Source: Lumbricus rubellus (taxonomy: Eukaryota; Annelida; Clitellata; Crassiclitellata; Lumbricidae). Taken from it: DNA of 64,000 nt. Below the pieces are notes generated by a model. The model had not been told where the DNA came from and did no database searches. It saw only the letters and a list, made by a program, of their open reading frames with translations. The position numbers and the translations under genes were made by a program. Below, piece after piece: positions 1 through 10,224 of this stretch. The DNA is taken from contig OX243815.1 in the NCBI GenBank assembly GCA_945859605.1, forward strand, positions 36,725,447 to 36,789,446, given 5' to 3'. Within the stretch, counting starts at the first letter, position 1, and the number at the start of each line of letters is the position of its first letter.

Positions 1-213
1 ATATTATTCAGACGTCGCTTCGTTTCCTGCTCAATGTCCATCGATCTTTCGTTCGTGTATTCATGACATTGTGTTGGCATAAACGCATTGTATACAATAT
101 TTTATAGTATATAATTATGTATAATTGTATATAATAATGTATATTATATATATAATTATATATAATGTTATATATATAATTGTTGTACAAAAACCCATAC
201 ACATATAACTGCT

Positions 214-614
214 GCCGGTGTCTCGTGACAGTCTCTCTCCTAAAGTCTCCCCCCGGAGATTTTATTTTGAAACCGAATCTTCCCACGGCGGGTATATTCT
301 AGAATAAGTTCGCCCCCCCCGGAGACAATATTTTGAAATAAAGTCTCCGGGGGAGATAATATTTCCTCCGCCTTCGAAATAAAGTATCCCACATTGAGCG
401 TGAAATCAGCTACAGTCGCAGCTTAAAATTTATATATGACCAGGTTGGATCGTTAGTTTATGTTGCTAAATAATATCAATTATTTAACACGAACAAATAA
501 TACACTTTTGCATAAGAAAATGTCTTCCAATACACTGTTTAAGCCAGTGAGAGACTCCTCTGCTTTGGGGGGAGACTTTGTATCAGAGAAGACTATATAT
601 ATCGTGACACCGGC
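214..614. mobile_element. Foldback (inverted-repeat) element
   Basis: Left arm 214-256 and right arm 567-614 are imperfect reverse complements: GCCGGTGTC...AAAGTCTCCCCCC on the left, GGGGGGAGACTTT...GTGACACCGGC on the right. Between them lies a second perfect 11-bp hairpin at about 309-346 (CCCCCGGAGAC / GTCTCCGGGGG) and further copies of the same CCGGAGA motif. There is no coding capacity. The structure fits a non-autonomous foldback or MITE-like element; the superfamily is unknown. Confidence 0.6.
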
Positions 615-637
615 GAAACACAACAATATTTATGCGG

Positions 638-856
638 GTGGATGGACGGACGGACAGATGGATGGACGGATGGATTTGTGGATAGACGGATGGGTGTGTG
701 GATAGACGGATGGGTGTGTGGATGGATGAGCGGATGGATGGATGGATGTATTGATTGATGGATAGGTGGAATATGGACGGAATGTTGGATTAATGGATGA
801 ATGGATATGGGAGACGGATGGATGGATAGACGGATGTATGGATGGACTGATTGATG
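638..856. repeat. GGAT/GACG-type tetranucleotide-rich repeat
   Basis: Degenerate GGAT, GGAC and GATA tetramers run through the stretch, with a local 20-bp duplication (GATAGACGGATGGGTGTGTG) near 680-720. Open frames here on both strands (Pro-Ser-Ile-His peptides) are repeat artefacts. Confidence 0.9.
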
Positions 857-1112
857 GGTGCACGATGCATGTAGGTCTGCAAGGGTGATGTTGTACAGAT
901 ATCTGATGTTGATGTGCAGTCACTGATTAAGTCGGTTGTGAGGGAACGATATTGTATCTCCCACAGAATAATTCGTGTCTTGTCCAATGATCGACTATAT
1001 AGGCCTATGACTACAGCGGAGAAAACCCAAAGACAGGAAGAACGAGGAGGGGAGGAGGTCACTGAAGTGCACCTGCAGCCTCAATATAGTTATGCGACGA
1101 TTAGCAGAGTGC

Positions 1113-1196
1113 ATCTCTCTCTCTCTCTGTCTTTGTCTCTGTCTCTCTTTGTCTCTGTCTGTCTTTGTCTCTCTTTCCCTCTCCCTCTCTCTGTCG
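1113..1196. repeat. CT/TCTCTG microsatellite
   Basis: Pyrimidine-only run of TCTC and TCTG steps. Confidence 0.9.
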
Positions 1197-1705
1197 GGTC
1201 TTAGGGGAGACTGTACGCACAATGGACGCACACACTTTCAAACAATCGATGCCACCTGTAATAATTTCATATCAACAAATTTTTTGCCGTTGATGTGGAA
1301 ATGCTAGAGACCGATTCTCTCAAGAGATGAAGCACTGAGAGACAACCACCATGCATGTATAATGTATCTGTGTACTTTTGTCATCTGCGACTTAATGGTC
1401 CTAAGATTCAGTTATCCTATGTTCCTAATAAAAATTCTGAATTTCTGAAGTGACCATAAAAGCTGTAATTGTAGGCAATTGCAAAAGGGAATCAGTTTAT
1501 TCATCAGCGCTGCGTCGAGTTTGAGAAATATGAAACGAGGATAGAAATCCGGTTGGACTGGAGATGAACTACAAATAAGCAATTCAATGGTAATCGTAAC
1601 AACTGAGCAGCTATATTCTATTCTATTCATCTATTATAGATAATCTATTCTATTAAATAGATGATAGACGACAGACGTTGTGTAGGCTAATAGGTCTACT
1701 GATGC

Positions 1706-1733
1706 ATTTCAATTTCAATTTCAATTTCAATTG
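1706..1733. repeat. (ATTTCA)n short tandem repeat
   Basis: About four and a half head-to-tail hexamers. Confidence 0.85.
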
Positions 1734-2017
1734 ATTCATCGGCAATAATTAATTGAAGTTCGACGCTGCAGAGATGCGTAAGCGCGTCAGCATTTCAATT
1801 CTCGTTGCATGAATTGTTCCTTACAGTCAACAAACGACGCAGTCATCTCACTTAATTCGTAGGTCTACGCATTTCTGCAACAAAGAGTCTTGTCGAATGT
1901 CAACCCGTCAGGCTTGTTGGTCTTTACAATTGCAGCGCAACTGGTCAACGTTTCAACGGTTTCCGCTTTCATTTCTATTTGCAGAAGAATTTATCCTCAA
2001 TTCCCTCGTCCCGTCCA

Positions 2018-2176
2018 TCCTCCCATTCTCCCGTCCTTCCATCCTCCCATTCTCCCGTCCTTCCATCCTCCCGTCCTTCCATTCTTCCATCCTTCCATCT
2101 TTTCCATCGTTCCATTCTTCCATTCTTCCATCCTTCCATCCTCCCGTCCTTCCATTCTTCTATTCTCCTATCCCCA
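2018..2176. repeat. Pyrimidine-rich minisatellite (CCATCC/TTCCAT)
   Basis: Head-to-tail variants of CCTCCCATTCTCCCGTCCTT and CTTCCATT. Overlapping open frames in all three plus frames come from the absence of purine-rich stop codons, so I do not call a gene. Confidence 0.85.
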
Positions 2177-2179
2177 ACG

Positions 2180-3390
2180 CATTTGAGCTAACTAAGCTTC
2201 TACAAACAGTGCAGCGCATATCACATCAATCGACGATCTGTCTAGAAACTGTGACAATGGTCATCGATATAACCCTATACTGCTTTTCTTCTGACAGGTT
2301 TGTTTGTCTACAGACTACACATGATTCCGAAGTAGAACTCGCGAGAACAATCGACACAATGAAGCATATAATTAGTCTATAAATGGACCACCACACCGGT
2401 CCACACGTCGTCCATCCATCAGTAGATTCAAGCGTACTTTGTAGATAATATAACTACAAAGTAGGCCCAAGATAGGTCGCTGTAAAAATTATTGTGCTAG
2501 CAGTTCTCAGAATTTTTGACAAAATAATCAACCATGGCTTCTTCTATTAGCAGGTCAATCAACGATTGGCTTAAGCAGTGTAGAAAATTCTGGTATGTTG
2601 ATCTTTTATGTTTTTAATTGTCTCTTTACTTAGTCTAGCCCACTCTAGCGGCAAGACTCTATAGCCGATCAATTGAGATAAATTTAAACCGCTTGCTCTT
2701 TCTACTTGATGAATGAGATCCCGCAGGAAACAAAACTAGATCAAGTTACCCAGAACCAAGAGTGGAATTATATAGGCCTGGCCGCCTGGTCACACTGAAA
2801 AACCGTCTGCTGTTAAAAATATTACCATTATTACAGGCTGATTACTATTGTTGTCTTGCCATTGTGCATTTTTCTTGTATGGTAGGGGGCCTAAGCCTTC
2901 ATTGATGTCGTGCTAAATGGTTCTTAGGTCATTCTCTTGTCATCCATCATGAGAAACAAGGAACAGGTAATGGTCCTGCGAATTAAATTTGCATTGAAGC
3001 GCTGAATAGCTGACTATCGATTTCTGATGACAGAGCCATGTAGCTGCCCTACTGTCTACTGTCTACTGTGAGTACTGTCTACTGTCTATACAATACATAA
3101 TAACACCGGAAAGGCGATCAAGCGATGGCCAAGCCAGACAATATTGACGAAAGACAGGCTTTGTGTAATGACCAGAGAGCTTCAAGGGGAACAGGCTGCG
3201 TGTCTTGGCAGTTCCTTTTTTCAGCTCCAATTTTAATAGTAATGCCCATTTTACATTTTAGTATTTTACAGTATTAATGGACTGGTACTTTTGTTCGTGT
3301 CTGGTATCTGTCATGTCTGCTGGTGTTCCTGCTGTGACACAAAAAAAGTAAACAGAAGAGGAGTAGGGCCTTTCCAGACTTTGATTTTGT
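2180..3390. other. Gene-free stretch
   Basis: AT-rich single-copy-looking sequence with no exon-like open frame. The only structure seen is a short (CTACTGT)n run near 3052-3088. Confidence 0.5.
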
Positions 3391-3399
3391 ATTAGGCGT

Positions 3400-3660
3400 T
3401 AGTGAAGTCCCTGAGGGATCCTGTATACCTTGTGCTGTCGGTTCGTGGAACCCTAGCCACCATCATGACACGTCCTCTCCATTCTCTCCTATTCCTTGTC
3501 GCCTCTCTCAGCTGTTCTCCTGTGCACCTCCTCCATCCACCTAGCCTTCGGTCGTTCTCTTCTCCTCTTCCCCTCTCCACACGCCAACATCATCGCCTTC
3601 TCCAGACCATCTGCGCGCATCACGTGACCAAAATACGTCAATTTCTGTCTTGTGACTATT
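3400..3660 (-). mobile_element. LINE fragment, ORF2 C-terminus and 3' tail
   Basis: Read on the minus strand this gives the typical C-terminal end of a non-LTR retrotransposon reverse transcriptase polyprotein: RQKLTYFGHVMRADGLEKAM, then ACGEGKRRRERPKARWMEEV, then in a shifted frame EQLREATRNRREWRG and ARVPRTDSTR. The frame change near 3530 shows it is dead. The element is cut off at about 3660 (5' truncation, usual for LINEs). Its 3' end carries GGTATACAGGATCCCTCAGG. The GHVMRxDGLEK motif is well known from RTE/CR1-like elements of marine invertebrates; the exact clade is not settled here. Confidence 0.8.
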
Positions 3661-3837
3661 TGGTTTAATGACATGATATTGCACCACCCCTCGTTAAAGT
3701 TAAGAAAAGAGTGGACATAAGCTATAGCATACAATGTAGGCCTATAGTCTACACGACACAGAATAGACGGTTCGCGCTCTTGTCGGCGCTCTTTTGACGG
3801 CGCGCTTTTGTCTTGCGCCCTAATGACGGGGCACCAG

Positions 3838-4200
3838 AGACAATAACGTACCTGCATGTCGTTCTTTACGCTGGCTTCCTGTCTGTGAGCAAATTCACTT
3901 CAAGCTGGCACTCATCGTGCACAAAAGCACACACAGATCACCTGCCGTCCTACTTATATTCTATGCCATCTGTGGTCACACCATGCAAGTCTGTTAAAGG
4001 TCGCTCCTTTCTTCGATCAGCACCTGCTGGAAAGTATGTAGTTCCTGGTACACATCTTTCATTGACCGGCGTTCATTCACACATCTGTCGGTCGCTCTAT
4101 CTAAAACTCTCTGCCTCGTGTTTGCAACTAGAGTATCGAAACTGTCTTTCGCTCTAAACTGAAAACTTACCTTTTCTAGTCTAACAAAATGTCTCTTGAT
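3838..4200 (+). mobile_element. LINE fragment, ORF2 C-terminal end
   Basis: Plus-strand translation with frame changes gives HWLPVCERIHFKLALIVHKS, then LRSAPAGKYVVPGTH, then NSLPRVCN and FRSKLKTYLF. These match the closing region of CR1/L2-like reverse transcriptases (pattern LHWLPVxxRIxFKLxLLxxK ... WNSLPxxLR ... FKxxLKTxLF). Several frameshifts and an internal stop mark it as a pseudogene fragment. It belongs to a different family and strand from the LINE remnant just upstream. Confidence 0.8.
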
Positions 4201-4282
4201 GGTTACAAGCTTCAAAGTGCACTCATGAACTTTGTACTGAAGGCATCAACAAATTACAGTTGTATTGCAAAAGGTTTCTTTG

Positions 4283-4346
4283 CAGTGACCGCCTGAGTGG
4301 AGACTCGAACCCGTGACAGACGTTCTATCCACTCGGCCAACGTGCC
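4283..4346 (-). mobile_element. tRNA-derived SINE head (fragment)
   Basis: On the minus strand the sequence has a pol III A-box-like TTGGCCGAGTGG followed about 25 bases later by a B-box-like GGGTTCGAGTC. The acceptor arms do not pair as in a working tRNA, so a SINE head derived from a Ser/Leu-type tRNA is more likely than a tRNA gene. Confidence 0.6.
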
Positions 4347-4520
4347 TCCTCCTTCTCACTTGTGCTCCTCATGCAATTGAAAAGGTATTGCCCTTTAGCC
4401 ATATATATTTGAGTTCAACCGAAAGATAGTTTATGGCTCATCTCGGTTAAAGTTTCCCTAAGCAATAACTCTTCTAATATTGTGAAGGTCATCTATTGAC
4501 CGCCATAATAATAATTATTC

Positions 4521-4566
4521 GTCATGCCATGCAATACAATGGATTTGTCTTACGTCGCTTTGGCAT
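4521..4566 (-). repeat. Duplicate of EF-hand exon end plus intron start
   Basis: These ~46 bases repeat 6180-6223 almost exactly, including the last coding bases and the GTAAGA splice donor of the EF-hand exon at 6215-6424. The two copies bracket ~1.6 kb made of (AAT)n blocks and a hAT element. Confidence 0.85.
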
Positions 4567-4578
4567 GCAATAATTGCA

Positions 4579-4706
<128 letters not shown>

Positions 4707-4893
4707 CTCTAGGCCCTGTTAATTCAAGAGGCATTGAATTCATCACAGATTTGGGTCGTCACTTGACGAAGACGACGGACGAATTGAGAGAAACGTCATT
4801 CCTCTATCAAAGACTTTCGGTGACCATTCAGCGCTTTAACGCTGTCGCCTTCGCGGGTTCTTTTGTTGTAGCTTGATAGTAGTAACATAGTGT

Positions 4894-4976
4894 TAATAAT
4901 AATAATAATAATAATAATAATTAGAGGTATACAGGATCCCGAGGGATCCTGTATACCTCGGGGCAAAAAAAAAAAA

Positions 4977-5044
<68 letters not shown>
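4894..5044. repeat. (AAT)n blocks around a perfect 17-bp palindrome and A-run
   Basis: A short (AAT)n at 4894-4921 is followed by a perfect inverted repeat at 4924-4959 (GAGGTATACAGGATCCC, two-base centre, then its reverse complement). An A-run at 4965-4979 and (AAT)n to 5044 follow. The palindrome arm is the same sequence as the 3' end of the LINE at 3400-3660. Confidence 0.9.
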
Positions 5045-5045
<1 letters not shown>

Positions 5046-5116
5046 TCAACGCCATCGCATGCCTGGGCTCGACGAGGCCGTAGTACTCTGTTTTTAGAGG
5101 AATATAACAATGATAA

Positions 5117-5121
5117 TAATG

Positions 5122-5207
<86 letters not shown>
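5117..5207. repeat. (AAT)n microsatellite, hAT target
   Basis: Triplet array interrupted by the hAT-like element that starts at 5208. The array resumes at 6164. Confidence 0.95.
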
Positions 5208-6163
5208 TAGGGCTGTTGTTCGATTAAAAATTTTAATTCAAGAGGCATTGCAATTAACTGCAAATTAATCGCAATACATTTTCTTCAAATATATTAATCT
5301 TACTGTTTTCTAAGGACCCCTGAAGCATACAATTTTAACGTCTGAATGAATTCTTTCTATTGCAAACGTATTTAATAACCTTCGGCTTAGGCCTATTGAA
5401 TTTCTGCATTTAGTTTATTGAACAGATTTGCATGACAGACAGAATTGAAACACTGTTCAAATCAGTCATCCGTTATTTTTTTTATTTGAGGCTCCTTTAA
5501 TTAAAATGATATACCCTAAATGTGAAAATTAGGCAACTTTTTTCTGACTAACAAAATTAATTATTTATTCAGCCAATTGTATAGGCAGACCAGTTTATTT
5601 ACATTTGTCGGTTCAAACTTCAAATGATATGCTTTCATGTAATTAACAATAGTAGGTCTACAGTAACTACTATATAGAACCTCATTGTTTAGTCACAATT
5701 TTTCACAAGAGGTTGCAGTTCTTGCCAAACCTCGTCTCAGTTGTCCTTCTGTAAGCATTTATCATTTGAAACCTGGATCCATTGGTCTTGCCATCTCCTG
5801 GAGTTCAACCAACGTAGTCTGACAGAGTGAGGAAACGACCTTAGTGGACGATGCGAATCATGCGATGCGGCCGATGTCGACGGCTCATCGTTAGCGCTTA
5901 ACGCATGTTTTGGTTCGCATGCAGGCGATAATTGAGCAAAGAATTGCTACGATAATACTCGACTTCTTTTTTGGAATATTTGCCAAAGATATAATTATAA
6001 CTAGTTTTAAGTATGAACCTTCCGTTTAAAACGAGTTTTCTGCCTCGGATTTCATTTTAATCAGATTTAATTAACGCGTACGATTAATGCGTTAAAATTT
6101 TTAATCGCAAAATTTTTTAACGCGTTAATCGCACGCGTTAACGCGATTAAATCAACAGCCCTA
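5208..6163. mobile_element. Non-autonomous hAT-like transposon in (AAT)n
   Basis: Ends are TAGGGCTGTTG at 5208 and CAACAGCCCTA at 6163, the termini of a well-known hAT family (TAGGGCTGT...), followed inside by ATTAAT/CGATTAA-rich subterminal sequence on both sides. The eight bases before (5200-5207) and after (6164-6171) are both ATAATAAT, consistent with an 8-bp hAT target duplication, although the host array is itself AAT-repetitive. At 956 bp it has no transposase frame. Confidence 0.8.
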
Positions 6164-6210
6164 ATAATAATAATAATATTCGTCATGCCATGCAATACAA
6201 TGGATTCGTC

Positions 6211-6424
6211 TTACGTCGCTTTGGCCTCCGAGTAGAACCCGGCGAATTCCTCGATGTCCAGCTGTCCGTTTCCATCTTTGTCGAAGCGCTGGAGTAGACC
6301 GATAACCTTGGCCGGCGGAAAGTTGAAGGGCGGACCCTGGAGAATGGACGATGCCTCCTCCAGTGTTATGTATCCATTGCCATCGACGTCGTATTGCTTG
6401 AACATCGGAACGATCTGCACTTTG
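6211..6424 (-). CDS. EF-hand calcium-binding protein, exon with two EF-hands
   Basis: Minus-strand exon encoding two canonical EF-hand loops: DVDGNGYITLEE and DKDGNGQLDIEE, each with Asp/Asn at positions 1, 3 and 5, Gly at 6, a hydrophobic residue at 8 and Glu at 12. Both should bind Ca2+. The acceptor is TTATCCAG ending at 6425, so the exon starts at 6424 in phase 2. Joined to the exon ending at 7306 it completes a Thr codon and keeps the frame. The end is ambiguous: the frame stops at TAA 6211-6213 after SEAKAT, but GTAAGA at 6214 is also a good donor (exon 6215-6424, 210 bp, symmetric phase 2). The neighbouring exon behaves the same way. The likely role is a calmodulin-like sensor or buffer; the specific gene is not recognised. 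Confidence 0.85.
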
Positions 6425-7069
6425 CTGGATAAGAACAGAAACGAACCACGGCTGAGATAACAATTCTCCAGATAACAATAACAATAATTATACTCCACTC
6501 CAAACAAGCCAAAAAATTGGTATACTTAAGAAATCGCAACCAAATGTAAACATCAATATTTAACGGATCCTCAATGAATTCCTGTTTGAATGTTGATATT
6601 TGTAATTGATTGAAGGAACCTTGTATAAGCGTCTATAGATCTATTATAGAAGATATTCTTCTGTCCTGCAAGTCCTGTGTCTTTGTAGCAATGTACATAA
6701 CGCCTATGAAGGGCCTGACCTATATGCAATTATGCATGCATGTACAATGTATGCGTTTATAATAATACATGCATAATCTACGTGGATGCATAATGTTCAC
6801 ATTTACACAGTTCTTCGTTTTCGCAACAGAGCATACATGTAATTATACTGATTGAACTCACTATGTCGTATTTCACTGACGTATACCAATTCCTGTTTTA
6901 TTCCTGTTTCAGCGAATCTGTTATAGCCTACTTCCATTGCAAGCACTATTCCCATTTGCATTCCCTCCAATTATTCCGTCTCCTCTTTCCACTTCATTGC
7001 TAGCTGTTTCTATTCACCAGAGGACACTGGTCACCATCGTCTGTTCATCCTATAAATGAATTGGCTCTA

Positions 7070-7123
7070 CACACACACACACGCACATACACACACACAC
7101 ATATATATATATGTATATATATG
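7070..7123. repeat. (CA)n/(TA)n microsatellite
   Basis: CA dinucleotides pass into TA dinucleotides. Confidence 0.9.
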
Positions 7124-7147
7124 CATGGGTGTTCTCTTTAAATGGGA

Positions 7148-7286
7148 GTGGTGGTGGTGGTGGTGGTGGTGGTGGTGGTGGTGGTGGTGGTGGTGGTGGT
7201 GGTGGTGGTGGTGGTGGTGGTGGTGGTGGTGGTGGTGGTGGTGGTGGTGGTGGTGGTGGTGGTGGTGGTGGTGGTGGTGGTGGTGG
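7148..7286. repeat. (GGT)n microsatellite, ~46 copies
   Basis: Uninterrupted GGT triplets. On the minus strand this is (ACC)n, starting about 18 bases inside the intron that follows the EF-hand exon at 7306-7476. Poly-Gly, poly-Pro, poly-Val and poly-His open frames are artefacts. Confidence 0.97.
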
Positions 7287-7305
7287 CATTGAATGTTCTG
7301 CTCAC

Positions 7306-7476
7306 GTTTCTTCGATCTTCTTCCGGAACAGATTGAACTCGGCCATTGACAGTCGACCATCGTTGTTCCGATCGAATCTGCGGACGAAGTGGAGCGCCTT
7401 CTCCGCTGGATAATTCAATTCCAATCTGAGGATGGAAATCGCCTCCTCGAACGTTATATACTCCTCTTCGCCACCA
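7306..7476 (-). CDS. EF-hand calcium-binding protein, upstream exon
   Basis: Minus-strand exon of 171 bp with acceptor TTGCTATAG (exon starts 7476, phase 2) and donor AAAC/GTGAGC (exon ends 7306, phase 2). It encodes GGEEEYITFEEAISIL, then the loop DRNNDGRLSMAE and the tail FRKKIEE. The second loop is a canonical Ca2+ site. The first loop begins exactly at the intron: its position-1 residue is split, and would be Asp if the previous exon ended in GA. The loop then reads x-G-G-E-E-E-Y-I-T-F-E-E. Splicing to the exon at 6424 gives an in-frame Thr-Lys-Val junction. The apparent stop at 7302-7304 lies inside the donor. At least one more upstream exon (start codon, first helix) is missing; I did not find it. 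Confidence 0.8.
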
Positions 7477-8064
7477 CTATAGCAAACCAAACCGAAACAA
7501 CGCAACATGGCAGACATCTGCATCCTTATACTATTGTTATTTTGCGTGTCTTATTAGCAGAAGAGGAAGAAGATTTAAATGAAGTCACTCGTACAATCTC
7601 AATGGCCTTGTTAGAAGACGACTATAGTCTTAGGCCTTTAGTCAGCAATGTTGCGAACGCTGAAGCTTATGGCTGTATGACAACACTGTAAGACTAGTAG
7701 ATAGCTATAGACAATGACATGCAGTTCATCTTCTAGAATAAGGCTTACCAGATGGCTTGCAGACATAGGCCTACATGTAAGCAGAGAAATAAAGAAAAAC
7801 GAAATGACAATGTACAATTACTCTAGGTTAGCCTACGCCGTACAAAAATCCACGCAGTGGTCTATAACTTGTCCAATAAACCATCTTATGGCCTATAGTC
7901 TGTATGTATGTATATATGCATCTGACAGACTGATAATTTTATACAGGGCCTTCATCGGATGCCAAAAATCGAAATGCTCACTGAATTTGTTGGTAGGTCT
8001 ATATTATTAAGTGTTGTATCTGAGATGAATTTACTACGAAATCTGATGCAAGTTGGCAAATATT

Positions 8065-8110
8065 TACGAGAGTCGAACTCGAAACCCGGTCGCAGAAGCT
8101 GAGAACGGAC
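8065..8110 (-). mobile_element. Possible SINE B-box fragment
   Basis: The minus strand reads GGGTTTCGAGTTCGACTCTC, a B-box-like pol III motif, in a stretch that looks like a degraded tRNA-derived SINE head. Weak evidence. Confidence 0.25.
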
Positions 8111-8846
8111 AAATCTATTCAGAGAGGTCTGGGGCCACACTCATAAGAAAATCATCAATGTCTATTATACCCAGCTAATATGATAATAACGATTATTCTT
8201 CAAACGAAACCTCGGGCCCTGTCATTTGTTGGAGTCTCGGTTGATGTCCAATCATAATTAATTATTGTCCAATTGACTTTAGACTCGATAGACTCATTTT
8301 TACAGTTCATTAATTGATTCTGATGACCCAACCGGTATGATGAGTTGTTCGAGGAAGAACCACGAAGAGATACAGGGCGCTAGAGACCCTGGAGAGGGAT
8401 GGGTGGGGTTCCAGATTGAAAACGAGATCAGCAGTTTTTTTTATTGCCAAAGAAACAAAATGAAACAAAATGAACATCAGTGAATACAGAAGGTTTCTAG
8501 GCAACAGGAAGCCCGGAAAAAGCCAAGAGCTTATATAAACCTGGCCCTTAATGTACAGCTGCATTTCAGTCAATGATCAATGTCACACAATTGTAAGTAA
8601 CAATGTTCTGTTGAGACCATAGGACTGTTAGTACTGTTTATAATGTTTGTACTAATCAATATTCTACAGCATGCAACATAGCAACAAAATTATATAAACA
8701 AAATTATATAAACAAAATTAAATTGAAACATAGGTGCAATATATAGGATAGCAAACAAAGGAAGAAATAAAAAAATTGAGAAAACAACAATCGAAGCTAA
8801 AAAGAAAAGATGCTGAGGTATACATGAATTGCTTAGAAAGACCTGT

Positions 8847-9045
8847 TTAGCAATCAGCATACTTCAGTAAAAAGCCTGATTTCACTTCCCTTTTAAATGT
8901 AGGTAAGAATTTTTCTTGTTTAAGGTAATCAGATAGGGAATTCCATAAGCGAGGTCCCGGGACCTGAAGATTATGCGCTCTGGAGGCAGTTCGTGCATAA
9001 GGGACAACGTAATTGGACGCGTTCCTGGTATTATAAGAATGAGTT
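8847..9045 (-). mobile_element. LINE fragment, ORF2 C-terminus
   Basis: The minus strand encodes HSYNTRNASNYVVPYARTA, then GPRLWNSLSDYLKQEKFLPT and FKREVKSGF, ending at TAA 8847-8849. The pattern HxYNTR ... P.ART ... GPRLWNSL ... FKxxxK is the C-terminal signature of CR1/Jockey-like reverse transcriptase proteins. The frame is intact over ~65 residues, so it is younger than the other LINE pieces. It is truncated at the 5' side near 9050. Confidence 0.85.
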
Positions 9046-9099
9046 CATAGATAAACTGTTCAAAGTGTTCGCCACATAAATGTCCGCATTCGATTCGTT

Positions 9100-9540
9100 C
9101 AACGTTACTGTTCGCTTACTATATTTTCGATTTCATTTCGCGAAAGAAGTTTCTTGCTTTGGAGACGATTTCCGTGAGAACAGCCGGTTGATGCGGCAGA
9201 ATGCCTTGGTCAGCCATCACAGGAATCGACCTTCTAAAAGAATAAGAGACAATGCAGACAGATAATATGACACGTCAACCGATTCAATACAGCGCTGTTC
9301 CATTGTTAGAGACATTGAAAGTAACCCATACATGTATGCCGTATAGTTTTGTAAACTGGCTAATTGTACGTGTCACACTGATCTGCTTTTCAACCTCATG
9401 AATAATATATGAAATAATTATATCTATGCCAGACTCGAGTTAAAGTCTTTACTCGGAAGATCTCTTCGTCCACATTCACTGATGAATATTTTCATATTTT
9501 ATTCGCTCAATCATTCATTTTATAAGGATTTATATAGCGC
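9100..9540. other. Gene-free stretch
   Basis: No exon-like frame with splice signals; ordinary AT-rich sequence. Confidence 0.4.
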
Positions 9541-9544
9541 CCCC

Positions 9545-9715
9545 TCAAGATTACTACTTAGGAACGCTGCCGACTTAATTAAACCTCGGTGATAAAGAGA
9601 ACAGTTTTAAATACCCACACGACCTGCAGCCCCATAGCTCACATGTGCACGGCCCACCGTGACACCGCCCCATAGCCCCATATAGACTCACAGCCCTGAA
9701 GCATAGACTCTGTGA
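9545..9715. repeat. Dispersed repeat, copy 1
   Basis: Shares TTACTACTTAGGAACGCTGC and a downstream TAGACTCACAGC block with 61548-61797. Both copies lie next to a degenerate 'TATATAGCGCC'-type sequence or an AT-rich flank. Probably an old SINE-like element. Confidence 0.5.
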
Positions 9716-10164
9716 CTGAGTCGCAGCAGAAGCATGCAGTTTTAGACTCTTTGGAGCCTATTATTTTTCTTCTATGACCAGTGTAGCCTAAAAGAATAGG
9801 CTTTATAGTCTATAGTATTAGCCTATAATAGGCCTATTATTTGAGCGTCTTCCAAGTCTCGTGACACTCGCAGTCTATCATCGTTGCCTATCAGTTCCGT
9901 TTCTATCAATCAGTCAGATTTCCATTCAAATACTAAGATTTATTTTCCATCGCTTATCCTCCTTTCCTAATTCCTCGTTTATTTCCAATGCAAGGCAAGT
10001 GAATGTGTTCGTGATAAGCCATTCATCATCCATCTTAGTCAATCTCCTCATCTCCACGTTGTTCACGCTGCAGCGTGTCTGCTGCAGTCGTCGTCTCTTG
10101 CATGCTCGTCTGCAGCCATAGCTGTTCAATTCATGTTCACGTCTTCCTTCATTTCGCTTCAAAC

Positions 10165-10224
<60 letters not shown>
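10165..10224. repeat. (ATT)n microsatellite
   Basis: About 20 perfect triplets. Confidence 0.97.

Noticed and set aside
4283..4346. tRNA gene on the minus strand
   Set aside because: A and B boxes are present but acceptor and anticodon stems do not pair; fits a SINE head.
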